A DNA stretch of 17,794 nt from NCBI GenBank assembly GCA_910585565.1, contig CAJUFC010000108.1, forward strand, positions 1-17,794, given 5' to 3'. The position numbers and the translations under genes are program-made. Under the pieces are notes generated by a model. That model ran no database searches. It saw only the letters and a program-made list of their open reading frames with translations, and was not told the origin of the DNA. The stretch comes from an uncultured Eggerthellaceae bacterium. Its GTDB lineage: Bacteria > Actinomycetota > Coriobacteriia > Coriobacteriales > Eggerthellaceae. Below, piece after piece: positions 1 through 6,691 of the stretch (its first letter is position 1; each line of letters opens with the position of its first letter).

Positions 1-883
1 AGAGCGCCACGCTGCCGGAGACGCGCTCGGCGTCCTCGCCCGTGACGGCGTAGTTGGTGCCGGGCACGACGACGGTGAGGCGAGCTATCTGCTCGTCGGC
101 GAAGGCACCGGGCTTCGTGACGTCGCCCTTGTCGTCCGTCTCGGCAGACGCGATCGACTCCATCTTGCCGAAGGACATCACCGTCTCGAGGGCCGCGGCG
201 TCCACGAACGCGCCTGCCGCTATCGACTTGCACTCGAGCGGGACGCGGGCCACCACCATGGCGGGGGGCGCCCACACGAGCTCGAGGGCGTCCTCGGCGA
301 AGGCCTCGCCGTCAGACGAAGCCTGGCCCTCGGCCGAGCGGAACAGCATGCCCGCGACCGAGGAGTAGGCGGCCTTGGCAGCTGCGCCCTCGGAGCCGGC
401 CGTGCCGTCGCCCTCGGCAGCCGAGGCGACCTCGATCGAGGCCAGCGCCGGGAACGCCGCTGCGAGCCCCTCGATCCTCACGCTCTCCACCGCCTGCGGC
501 AGCGTGAGCGACGTGACGCCGTCGGCCACCTGCCCCTCGGCAATCTCGACGGCCCTCACCGTCGCGGTGCCGCTGCCGTCGGTCACCGTCTCGGGCACGA
601 CGAGCGCGCCTTCGAGCGCAGCGCCGTCCTCGAACCCGACGAGCGTGGCTGCGCCGTCAGCAACCTGATAGCGGAGACCATTGTCGGTGACCTCAGTGCC
701 GTCGGCGTCTGCGCTGCCGCTAGCGCCCCGCAACGCAACATCGCCGCCGCTCGTCGCAGGGCGGTCCGCAGGCTCGTCAGCAAACGCCGGCGAGATAGCA
801 GCCGCAGGCACCATCGTCACCGCCAGCAGCATCGCCAGCGCGACGGAGACGAAGCGGGTCGCAGCCATCCAACCGCCCTGCAC
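1..883 (-). CDS. Secreted BspA-like surface protein, N-terminal part (cut by window edge)
   Basis: The frame is open from a GTG at 883 to the left edge (294 codons seen). I chose GTG at 883 over the ATG at 868 because AGGAG (complement of 892-896) lies 8 nt upstream of it. After a short basic start there is a hydrophobic stretch (VALAMLLAVTMVPAAA) and an AFA-DEP cleavage site, so this is a Sec signal peptide. The mature part is rich in Ala, Glu, Asp and Val. It contains stretches such as YQVADGAATLVGF followed by LVVPETV, which recall the leucine-rich repeats of BspA-type adhesins. No anchor is visible because the C-terminus is outside the window. Function inferred: cell-surface or secreted adhesin-like protein. 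The family assignment is tentative; the signal peptide is clear. Confidence 0.72.
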   Translation of the reverse strand, partial: MQGGWMAATRFVSVALAMLLAVTMVPAAAISPAFADEPADRPATSGGDVALRGASGSADADGTEVTDNGLRYQVADGAATLVGFEDGAALEGALVVPETVTDGSGTATVRAVEIAEGQVADGVTSLTLPQAVESVRIEGLAAAFPALASIEVASAAEGDGTAGSEGAAAKAAYSSVAGMLFRSAEGQASSDGEAFAEDALELVWAPPAMVVARVPLECKSIAAGAFVDAAALETVMSFGKMESIASAETDDKGDVTKPGAFADEQIARLTVVVPGTNYAVTGEDAERVSGSVAL

Positions 884-1021
884 GACCTTCTCTCCTCCGT
901 CGCGACAGGAGGCCATCTGCGGCATAGCGCCTGCCGAAACCGATGATTTTGCGAGTGCCGTCTTCGTCGAAGCACGCCAAGACGAGCACTGCATCCCTGC
1001 GCAATTTGCCCCGCTTGCATT
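884..1021 (-). promoter_or_regulatory. Structured 5' leader of the surface-protein gene
   Basis: Three hairpins lie between the proximal promoter and the GTG. They are 954-964 with 979-990 (AGTGC and CGTCTT arms with one bulged base), 921-924 with 932-935 (GGCA/TGCC), and 894-898 with 908-912 (CCTCC/GGAGG). The last one pairs the Shine-Dalgarno region itself, so translation could be controlled by opening it. I could not match the leader to a known riboswitch class. Confidence 0.4.
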
Positions 1022-1027
1022 CGATTT

Positions 1028-1056
1028 TTTATCATGGATAAAATTTTTGGGTACAA
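1028..1056 (-). promoter_or_regulatory. Putative proximal promoter of the surface-protein gene
   Basis: On the minus strand TTGTAC (complement of 1051-1056) is separated by 17 nt from GATAAA (complement of 1028-1033), in an AT-rich pocket within GC-rich DNA. It would start RNA near 1021, giving a leader of about 138 nt. Confidence 0.45.
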
Positions 1057-1254
1057 AAAAATTAGACCCAGGGAATGTTATTGAGCGGACCCCCCCCCGC
1101 GACGTTTTTTCGAACTTGCGTTCGCCACGTCACGGTTGGCGGATGCGCCCCGCTTGTCACTCCACATAGCGCGCATCTCAGCCTCCATCTTACGCTTCCC
1201 TACGACACGCATCACGAGACGCGAATCGACCCGACTCCGTCGGTTTTGCTAGAC

Positions 1255-1283
1255 GTTATAAACATTCGCCATAATTTTGGCAA
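1255..1283 (-). promoter_or_regulatory. Putative sigma-70-type promoter, distal
   Basis: TTGCCA (complement of 1278-1283), a 17-nt spacer and TATAAC (complement of 1255-1260) differ from consensus by one base in each box. It points towards the surface-protein gene, so a transcript would have a leader of about 365 nt. That leader would contain a 9-C tract (1090-1098) and a 44-codon reading frame that I do not accept as a gene. Confidence 0.5.
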
Positions 1284-1357
1284 CCCACAATTTCCAAATC
1301 CGTAACCATCTACACACAAATCCCCACAACTCACATCCTTGATGTGCTCCCATTTCG

Positions 1358-2317
1358 TCAATCACCGCTCGAAACAGCTTCGGGAAACACAGCCTGCAGA
1401 AAACCGCTTGTAAGGGCAAATGCCAGGGGATTCCTGCCGCGCGTCTTAACCACAACTCCTCGCTCCTCCAACTCCCTGAGATATTTCCTCGTCTGCTGCA
1501 CGCCAAGTCCGACAATCTCGCACAGCATATCAAGCCTCATTGAAGATCCCACCCCAAAGGCCGCTTGCTGCACCAGCCCAAAAATCAACGCCAGTTCCTT
1601 CTCCGAATATTCGCCCGCCGCCGCCAGGTCATCTGCCTCCTGCTCGAGGAGAGCAAGCGTCTCGGTGTTGCTTTCCAACCGCTGAATCAGCCTGTCTTGT
1701 GCCATGAGGATCAACTCGTGCATGGTGATGACGAAGAAGGTAATCTCGCCATGGTTCAGAGGATTCTCGACGCTTTGAAACGCCTGATAATAACGCGATC
1801 GGTTTTCCGCCATAACGCGCGACAACGATAAAGCCGTTGGCTTTGACAGCGGCAACTCCAGAAAGAGAGACAGCAGATACCGACCCGTTCGTCCATTGCC
1901 ATCATAGAACGGATGGATATACTCAAAGATGTAGTGGCCCACGAGCGCGCTATAGAGCTCTGGAATCTCTTCCGAATTTGTTATGGAGAGCATCGCTTCG
2001 AGCGCACGGACAATCTCAGACTCTGGGTATAGCCCCGTGTGGACCTGCTGCATGCCGTCGCTAACGAACACAGGATCCTTCCGAAACAGTGCGCCGTCAG
2101 GCATGACGCTCGCATCCTCGCCATCCATGATTTTGTCGTATATGGCCCGAATGTCTTCAGGCGTCTCAGGACGAGCAAAATCCCCAAACGTCAGGTCGAG
2201 ATACAGTCGGGCGAACTCCCTGAACCTCTTCCTCTTTGGGTCAGCTGTGTCAAGCGACGCCAAGGTATCGTCTATCTGCTTGCGCGTGCTGTGAATGTTC
2301 TCAATACTGTTGCTCAT
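1358..2317 (-). CDS. Fic family protein (adenylyltransferase, class II)
   Basis: 319 residues. The Fic core motif HPFYDGNGRTGR is at residues 135-146. His135 is the expected catalytic base, and the loop binds the nucleotide phosphates for transfer of AMP to a hydroxyl of a target protein. At the extreme N-terminus SNSIEN (residues 2-7) fits the inhibitory [S/T]xxxE[G/N] motif, so the protein carries its own antitoxin helix: class II Fic, whose Glu blocks ATP. The C-terminal third (about 235-319) looks like a winged-helix domain (LDMLCEIVGLGVQQTRKYL), common in stand-alone Fic proteins and a possible DNA-binding or target-recognition module. ATG at 2317 is preferred, with GAGG 5 nt upstream; an in-frame GTG lies two codons earlier. 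It is transcribed alone, with a palindrome upstream. The target is unknown. Confidence 0.93.
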   Translation of the reverse strand: MSNSIENIHSTRKQIDDTLASLDTADPKRKRFREFARLYLDLTFGDFARPETPEDIRAIYDKIMDGEDASVMPDGALFRKDPVFVSDGMQQVHTGLYPESEIVRALEAMLSITNSEEIPELYSALVGHYIFEYIHPFYDGNGRTGRYLLSLFLELPLSKPTALSLSRVMAENRSRYYQAFQSVENPLNHGEITFFVITMHELILMAQDRLIQRLESNTETLALLEQEADDLAAAGEYSEKELALIFGLVQQAAFGVGSSMRLDMLCEIVGLGVQQTRKYLRELEERGVVVKTRGRNPLAFALTSGFLQAVFPEAVSSGD

Positions 2318-2373
2318 CACCACCTCGTCGGCATGCTGTCCTCAACAGTATCAACAACGATCAGAAATGGTTT

Positions 2374-2410
2374 CGTTATTTATATCATTTGACGATTCAT
2401 ATAAATAACG
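2374..2410. promoter_or_regulatory. Palindrome upstream of fic, possible operator
   Basis: CGTTATTTATAT (2374-2385) and ATATAAATAACG (2399-2410) form perfect 12-bp arms around a 13-nt centre, 57 nt before the fic start. The arms contain TATAAA, so the element probably overlaps the fic promoter. The AT content is far above the surroundings. Confidence 0.5.
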
Positions 2411-2446
2411 ATGAAATGCGTTGTCATTTATGTGCCGCGTTCCGCT

Positions 2447-2536
2447 CGGCGGGAGGCATACACGCCTCCCCTACAAGACGAAACCCATCTGGTTCCGCAA
2501 GGCTTGTAGGGGAGACATCTCCGATGTCTCCCGCCG
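2447..2536. repeat. Branched palindromic repeat (mobile-type intergenic element)
   Basis: Outer arms CGGCGGGAG (2447-2455) and CTCCCGCCG (2528-2536) pair. Inside, CTCCCCTACAAG (2466-2477) pairs with CTTGTAGGGGAG (2503-2514). Two smaller hairpins (GGAGGC/GCCTCC and GAGACAT/ATGTCTC) overlap the junctions, giving a cloverleaf-like layout. Such GGGAG/CTACAAG palindromes resemble dispersed repeats of gut bacteria. Only one copy is present here, so the repeat status is inferred. Confidence 0.6.
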
Positions 2537-2579
2537 GGCGAATAGCGAGGCATGTCCATAGAGCGCCACAGGCGCGACG

Positions 2580-2607
2580 CACACTTCGCAGCAGCGCTGC
2601 CAGTGTG
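2580..2607 (-). terminator. Hairpin after the CmpB-type gene
   Basis: CACACT (2580-2585) pairs with AGTGTG (2602-2607), and GCAGC (2588-2592) with GCTGC (2596-2600), around an AGC loop. It begins 4 nt beyond the stop codon of the upstream gene. There is no U-tract, so it may be a processing or weak termination signal. Confidence 0.45.
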
Positions 2608-2610
2608 GCT

Positions 2611-4083
2611 CTAGCTGCTGCGGACGGCGGAGTCGGGATGGATGGTCATCGATTGGAAGCGGTTTTCCATCCAGGCGTTGTCGAAATAGTGGGCATAGAA
2701 GTCCTTGATGGGCGTGTTGATGGGGTCGTTGGCCAAGCGCTCGTACCAGCAGTCCAGCGCCTGCAGCGACATGATGCAGTCAGCCGCCATCAGCAGCGTC
2801 GCCACCGTCGTAACCGAATAGCGCCACTGCCAGGGAATCCGGTCGATGAGCCACAGCATGCCGGGCAGCAGCAGCTTAATCCATCCGAGGCCCAAAATGC
2901 CCCAGGCAAGCATCGCCAAGCCGCACGTGCGTCCGCCGAACAGCGACAGAAACTGCCCGGAATAGTCCCAGGCGACCGCACCGAATGCATATTGCATGAA
3001 GAAACTCACGAACGCCTCGAACAGGCCGCCGATAAGAGCGGAAGCGAAGAATATCAGCAGCGGGTTGCTCTTGTACATGCGGTTCAAGAACAGCGTCATC
3101 AGCACGGCGCCGCAGCCGTAGATAGGGCTGAACGGCCCGAACAGCAACCCAGCACGGTCCTGCCAGTGTCCGGGATCCACGATGGCGACATGAAAGATCG
3201 ACTCGATGAAGTCGCCCAGGATCGAACAGATGAAGAATATCCAAAACAGATTGAAGAAGTCGAGCTTGATATAGCCTTTGCCCGTCAGGTCGCGCCCGAG
3301 GATGCCGGCCTCTTGCTCGTGCTTGACCTCGTTGTCGCGCAGCATGCGCTGCAGCTGGCGCTCCTCGCGCAGATGCGGGTCGAGATACACCTGAAACGCC
3401 ACGAGTATGATGAGGCTCACGCCGTACACGATGAGGCGCGGGTCGATGCCGAACAGCATGAGCGAGCACAGTCCGCCCACGATGATGAGAACATAGATCG
3501 CATAGATCACCAGTGCCGCATAGGTGCGCTTGCCGCACAACAGCTGGATGCCGATGACGCCAAACGCCACCGCCAGCAACACGAGGTCAATCAGACGTAC
3601 CCACGTGACAACAATAGTGGAGACGCCCAGCGCATCCATGCCGCCCGAGCGGAACATGTTGATGGCAGTCCACACCGCCTCGCCCATCTCGAACAGCTCG
3701 TACGCTGAACCTATCAGGATGAGAACGCCCAGTATCTTGACCCCGATGGGCAGCTTCTTATCGGTCTCAGGGGTTGAGAGCAGCCGCTTGTACCAGCGTT
3801 CGCGCGCCTCTTTATGAGCCTCTTCGTATGACTGGCCGTATTCTTCGATCTCACGCTCGACTTTGGGGTCACCGTGAGCGACGATATCAGCTTCGTGCTG
3901 CAGGTCGCGCACAAGCTCGTCGCGTTTCTTTTCGGCCACCTCGAGCACCTTGCGGGGCTTGTGCAGCGCGCTCGGCTTGCTCTGTGCGCCTGCGTGCTCG
4001 CTCTTGCTCTTGTTGGCGCCGCGAGCGCCGTCATTCGTATTCGTCGTCTCGCTCTTGTCAGTCTTGTCGATCTTGTCGCCCAT
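2611..4083 (-). CDS. Putative ABC-transporter-type membrane protein (CmpB family)
   Basis: 490 residues from ATG at 4083, with GGTAAGGG upstream. Residues 1 to about 110 are hydrophilic and highly charged, with a Glu/Lys-rich helix (KVEREIEEYGQSYEEAHKEA) that could form a coiled coil in the cytoplasm. Several hydrophobic segments follow from about residue 112 (IGVKILGVLILIGSAYELF). The second half carries the signature of the ABC_trans_CmpB family: LFGPFSPIYGCGAVLM and WDYSGQFLSLFGGRTCG. The family is annotated as putative ABC permease, but no ATPase gene lies nearby and the function is not established. It follows the HAD gene by 33 nt and is probably the last gene of the hom operon. Confidence 0.82.
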   Translation of the reverse strand: MGDKIDKTDKSETTNTNDGARGANKSKSEHAGAQSKPSALHKPRKVLEVAEKKRDELVRDLQHEADIVAHGDPKVEREIEEYGQSYEEAHKEARERWYKRLLSTPETDKKLPIGVKILGVLILIGSAYELFEMGEAVWTAINMFRSGGMDALGVSTIVVTWVRLIDLVLLAVAFGVIGIQLLCGKRTYAALVIYAIYVLIIVGGLCSLMLFGIDPRLIVYGVSLIILVAFQVYLDPHLREERQLQRMLRDNEVKHEQEAGILGRDLTGKGYIKLDFFNLFWIFFICSILGDFIESIFHVAIVDPGHWQDRAGLLFGPFSPIYGCGAVLMTLFLNRMYKSNPLLIFFASALIGGLFEAFVSFFMQYAFGAVAWDYSGQFLSLFGGRTCGLAMLAWGILGLGWIKLLLPGMLWLIDRIPWQWRYSVTTVATLLMAADCIMSLQALDCWYERLANDPINTPIKDFYAHYFDNAWMENRFQSMTIHPDSAVRSS

Positions 4084-4116
4084 CGTTTCCCTTACCTACC
4101 AGCCTGCTTTGAGACT

Positions 4117-4833
4117 TCACGGCTTCGGGGAGACTTCGCTCGCAGGAGCATCGCTCATCAAGCCGATGAGCGATGCTGCCGTGAAATCCTCGAACGACAT
4201 TATGCAGCAATCAGCCAACCCGGCGAGCGATGTCGCATCGCCTGCAATCTCGCTGTCATAAACGGCTAGCGTGCGGTAGCCGGCGCTCGCCAACGTGCGT
4301 ATCGCGTACAGCGAGTCCTCGATGCCCCACGTGCGCTCGCGCGCAGTGCCCAGCGCCGCGCGCACCGTGTCGTACACCAGCGGCTCGCGTTTGGACGTAC
4401 CCAAGTCGTCGACGGAGACGATCGCGCGCATGTACGACGCCAAACCCGCCGTCGCAAGGCCTGTGCGCAAGAGCGGTGACGGGGTCGACGAAGCCACGCC
4501 CATGGGAATGCCGCGCTCGCTCAGCTCCTGCACGAGCGCCATCACCCCCGGCTTTGGCTGCACCTCGTTGGTGTAGAACTCGAGCATGTCATGCATGATG
4601 ATGTCGACGACGTCTTGGGCGGTGTCGGCCGCGCCGAAGCGCTCATGTATGTAGCGGCCGCTTTCGAGCAGGGTACCCGATGTGACGAAGTCGCGATCGG
4701 CCTCGGTGAACACGGCACCGACCCGCGCCGCCAGCCGGTCGTCCAGCGCATGCCACATTCCCATGGAGTCGAGCAGCACCCCATCGCAGTCGAACACGAT
4801 GCCAAAGTCGGCCGTCATGCAGCTGTTTGCCAT
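4117..4833 (-). CDS. HAD-superfamily phosphatase (beta-phosphoglucomutase-like)
   Basis: 238 residues. The four HAD motifs are present: DCDGV with nucleophile Asp15 and acid/base Asp17, VASSTPS with Ser115, Lys148 in LGTSKREP, and GIEDSLYAI with Glu172/Asp173 for Mg2+. An alpha-helical cap between motifs I and II (about 24-90) makes it subfamily IA. The substrate cannot be told from sequence; it is probably a small sugar phosphate or other phospho-metabolite in the cytoplasm. The gene starts 45 nt after hom and ends 33 nt before the CmpB-type gene. I chose the first ATG (4833); a second ATG five codons on (4818) is possible, as neither has a strong ribosome binding site. Confidence 0.88.
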   Translation of the reverse strand: MANSCMTADFGIVFDCDGVLLDSMGMWHALDDRLAARVGAVFTEADRDFVTSGTLLESGRYIHERFGAADTAQDVVDIIMHDMLEFYTNEVQPKPGVMALVQELSERGIPMGVASSTPSPLLRTGLATAGLASYMRAIVSVDDLGTSKREPLVYDTVRAALGTARERTWGIEDSLYAIRTLASAGYRTLAVYDSEIAGDATSLAGLADCCIMSFEDFTAASLIGLMSDAPASEVSPKP

Positions 4834-4878
4834 ATCTCTGTTGTGTCCAGCGCCGCTTCGGACGAATGCAGCGTCGGC

Positions 4879-6162
4879 TTATTCCTCTACGCGGATGAGG
4901 CTCGGCTCGACCTCGCACAGGTCGGGTACGGCGCAAATTGCCTCGATGGCCGCCTGCACGTCGCTCTCGAGTGCCGTGTGCGTCACGTAGACGATATCGA
5001 CGTTGCTGCGATCGGATTTGCCGCGCTGCGTCATCGAATGGATGCTGACGTTGTTGTCGGCGAAAATCTGCGACATGGTGGCCAGAACGCCTGGGCGGTC
5101 GGCCACCGTGAAGCGGATGTAGTACTTCATCGACAGGGTGTCGATGGTACGAATCGGCAGCTCGTCGGTGCAGGTGCAACCAACGACCGGGCCCACGCCC
5201 TGCTGGATGAGGCGCGCGAGCTCCAGCACGTCCCCCATGACGGCGCTCGCTGCGGCACCGGCGCCAGCACCCTCCCCGAAAAACATCGTCTCGCCCACGA
5301 AGTCGCCCACGACATAGATGGCGTTGAACACGCCGTTCACCGTCGCCAGCTGATGCGACTGAGGGATCATCGTCGGATGCACGCGCACGTCGATGCCGCT
5401 ATCGGTGCGATGCGCAATCGCCAACAGCTTGACGGCATAGCCCATCTCGCGAGCCGCATCCAAGTCGGTTGTCGTGATGTTGGTGATGCCGCGCGTATAG
5501 ACGTCGTCCATCGCCACGCGCGAGTTGAACGCGATCGAGGCGAGAATGGCGATCTTGGCCGCCGCGTCAAACCCATCGACGTCAGCGGACGGGTTTGCCT
5601 CGGCAAAGCCTTGCGCCTGCGCCTCGGCCAGCGCCTCGTCATAGGACATGCCGTTGTCGGCCATGCGCGTCAGCATGTAGTTCGTCGTGCCGTTCACGAT
5701 GCCCGTAACCGACTCGATCTGGTTGGCGATGAGCGAATGCTTGAGCGGCCCGATGATGGGAATGCCACCGCCCACGCTCGCGCCGAACAGCACCGTCTTG
5801 CCAGCCGCCTCGGCAGTGTCCATAACCTCCTGGCCCGACGTCGCCATGAGCGCCTTGTTGGCCGTGACGACGTTCTTGCCTGCGCGCAATGCCTCCAGCA
5901 CCACCGTCTTGGCAATCGTCGTGCCGCCAATCAGCTCAATGACGATGTCAATCGCAGGGTCGTTGATGATGTTGTGGAAGTCATCGGTGAACAGATGTCC
6001 CACGCCGTGCGCCTTCGCCTCGGCGTCGCTCAGCGAGCACACCGCCGCCAGCTCGACGTCGATGCCATAATGCCGCACGAACGCATCCCGATGCTTGTTG
6101 ATGATGTCGATGCACCCGCCCCCAACCGTGCCAGTGCCGACAAGCCCAATCCTAATAGCCAT
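4879..6162 (-). CDS. hom: Homoserine dehydrogenase
   Basis: 427 residues. It reduces aspartate semialdehyde to homoserine with NAD(P)H, the branch point towards threonine and methionine. The Rossmann motif GLVGTGTVG (6-14) is at the N-terminus. The catalytic part has VVTANKALMA and NGTTNYML, and EANPSADVDGFDAA is the conserved stretch of the active site. A C-terminal ACT domain (about 347-422, starting TVADRPGVLATMSQIF) implies feedback control, usually by threonine. GAGGG lies 6 nt before ATG 6162. It is the first gene of a three-gene run. lysA upstream on the same strand draws on the same precursor, aspartate semialdehyde, but is separated by a repeat element and a probable terminator. Confidence 0.96.
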   Translation of the reverse strand: MAIRIGLVGTGTVGGGCIDIINKHRDAFVRHYGIDVELAAVCSLSDAEAKAHGVGHLFTDDFHNIINDPAIDIVIELIGGTTIAKTVVLEALRAGKNVVTANKALMATSGQEVMDTAEAAGKTVLFGASVGGGIPIIGPLKHSLIANQIESVTGIVNGTTNYMLTRMADNGMSYDEALAEAQAQGFAEANPSADVDGFDAAAKIAILASIAFNSRVAMDDVYTRGITNITTTDLDAAREMGYAVKLLAIAHRTDSGIDVRVHPTMIPQSHQLATVNGVFNAIYVVGDFVGETMFFGEGAGAGAAASAVMGDVLELARLIQQGVGPVVGCTCTDELPIRTIDTLSMKYYIRFTVADRPGVLATMSQIFADNNVSIHSMTQRGKSDRSNVDIVYVTHTALESDVQAAIEAICAVPDLCEVEPSLIRVEE

Positions 6163-6196
6163 GCAGTCCCTCTTTCATAAAAGTATGCCACTCATT

Positions 6197-6218
6197 AAAA
6201 GCGCGTCGCGCTTCGCGC
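6197..6218 (-). terminator. Possible terminator between the GIY-YIG gene and hom
   Basis: On the minus strand a GC-only stem (GCGCG, complement of 6214-6218, with CGCGC, complement of 6201-6205) is followed by TTTTAAT. It would end transcripts of lysA and the nuclease gene before hom starts. Confidence 0.45.
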
Positions 6219-6258
6219 TCTATTCAAACAGCGTCATCCTGAGCGAAGCGCCCCCTCA

Positions 6259-6391
6259 GCGTCATTTCGAGCGAGCGAAGCGAGTCGAGAAATCTAGCAA
6301 CAAGAAAGCGCGCCGCCGGAATCCGTAGGCTTGCGTCGTTGCAGCCAGATTTCTCCACTATGCGGCTTCGCCGCTCCGGTCGAAATGACGC
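6259..6391. repeat. 133-bp inverted-repeat element of dispersed type
   Basis: Outer arms GCGTCATTTCGA (6259-6270) and TCGAAATGACGC (6380-6391) are perfect. GAGAAATCT (6287-6295) pairs with AGATTTCTC (6347-6355), and GCAAC with GTTGC further in. The words GTCATTTCGAGCGA and GAGAAATCT are typical of a palindromic repeat scattered in many bacterial genomes. Just left of it, GTCATCCTGAGCGAAGCG (6232-6249) looks like the end of a second such repeat. The element ends 7 nt from the stop codon of the GIY-YIG gene. Confidence 0.7.
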
Positions 6392-6398
6392 ATTGTAA

Positions 6399-6689
6399 TC
6401 ACTCTTGCGATAAATCCCTCCACTGTGGATTCATGGATTCTATCAGTCTTTCCTTTTTGCTTCGACTCCACCGTTTTAATTGCTTCTCTCTTGCTATCGC
6501 TGCCTCAATCGCATTGAACTCTTCCAGATACACCAGCTTGATTGTATTGTACTTAGCTGAAAACCCCGCTACAGCATGCGTCTTATGCTCAAAAACGCGT
6601 CTTTCGATATCGCTCGTAACCCCAAGATACAATACGCTGTTATTTGGGCTAGCCATCAAATAAACGTATGATGTTTGGCCGGACTGCAC
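6399..6689 (-). CDS. Small GIY-YIG nuclease family protein
   Basis: 96 residues from GTG at 6689. The GIY-YIG fold is seen as YVYLM, then LYLGVTSDIERRVFEHK with the catalytic Tyr and Arg positions. A later helix AIEAAIAREKQLKRWSR carries the usual Glu/Lys/Trp pattern. The length matches the stand-alone UvrC-like (COG2827) group of 80-100 residues. The reading frame continues upstream into lysA, but that part is a shadow of lysA. GTG 6689 starts 2 nt after the lysA stop with only AAGG overlapping, so translation may be coupled to lysA. No later start is possible without losing the YVY strand. A palindromic repeat begins just after the stop codon. The role of this group is unproven. Confidence 0.82.
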   Translation of the reverse strand: MQSGQTSYVYLMASPNNSVLYLGVTSDIERRVFEHKTHAVAGFSAKYNTIKLVYLEEFNAIEAAIAREKQLKRWSRSKKERLIESMNPQWRDLSQE

Positions 6690-6691
6690 CC

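Noticed and set aside
1078..1212. 44-codon basic reading frame on the minus strand in the surface-gene leader
   Set aside because: No ribosome binding site, no recognisable pattern, and it includes the 9-C tract; most likely chance.
4591..6180. Long open frame on the plus strand opposite hom and the HAD gene
   Set aside because: Antisense shadow in GC-rich DNA; His/Arg/Asp-rich translation with no domain, while the minus strand encodes clear enzymes.
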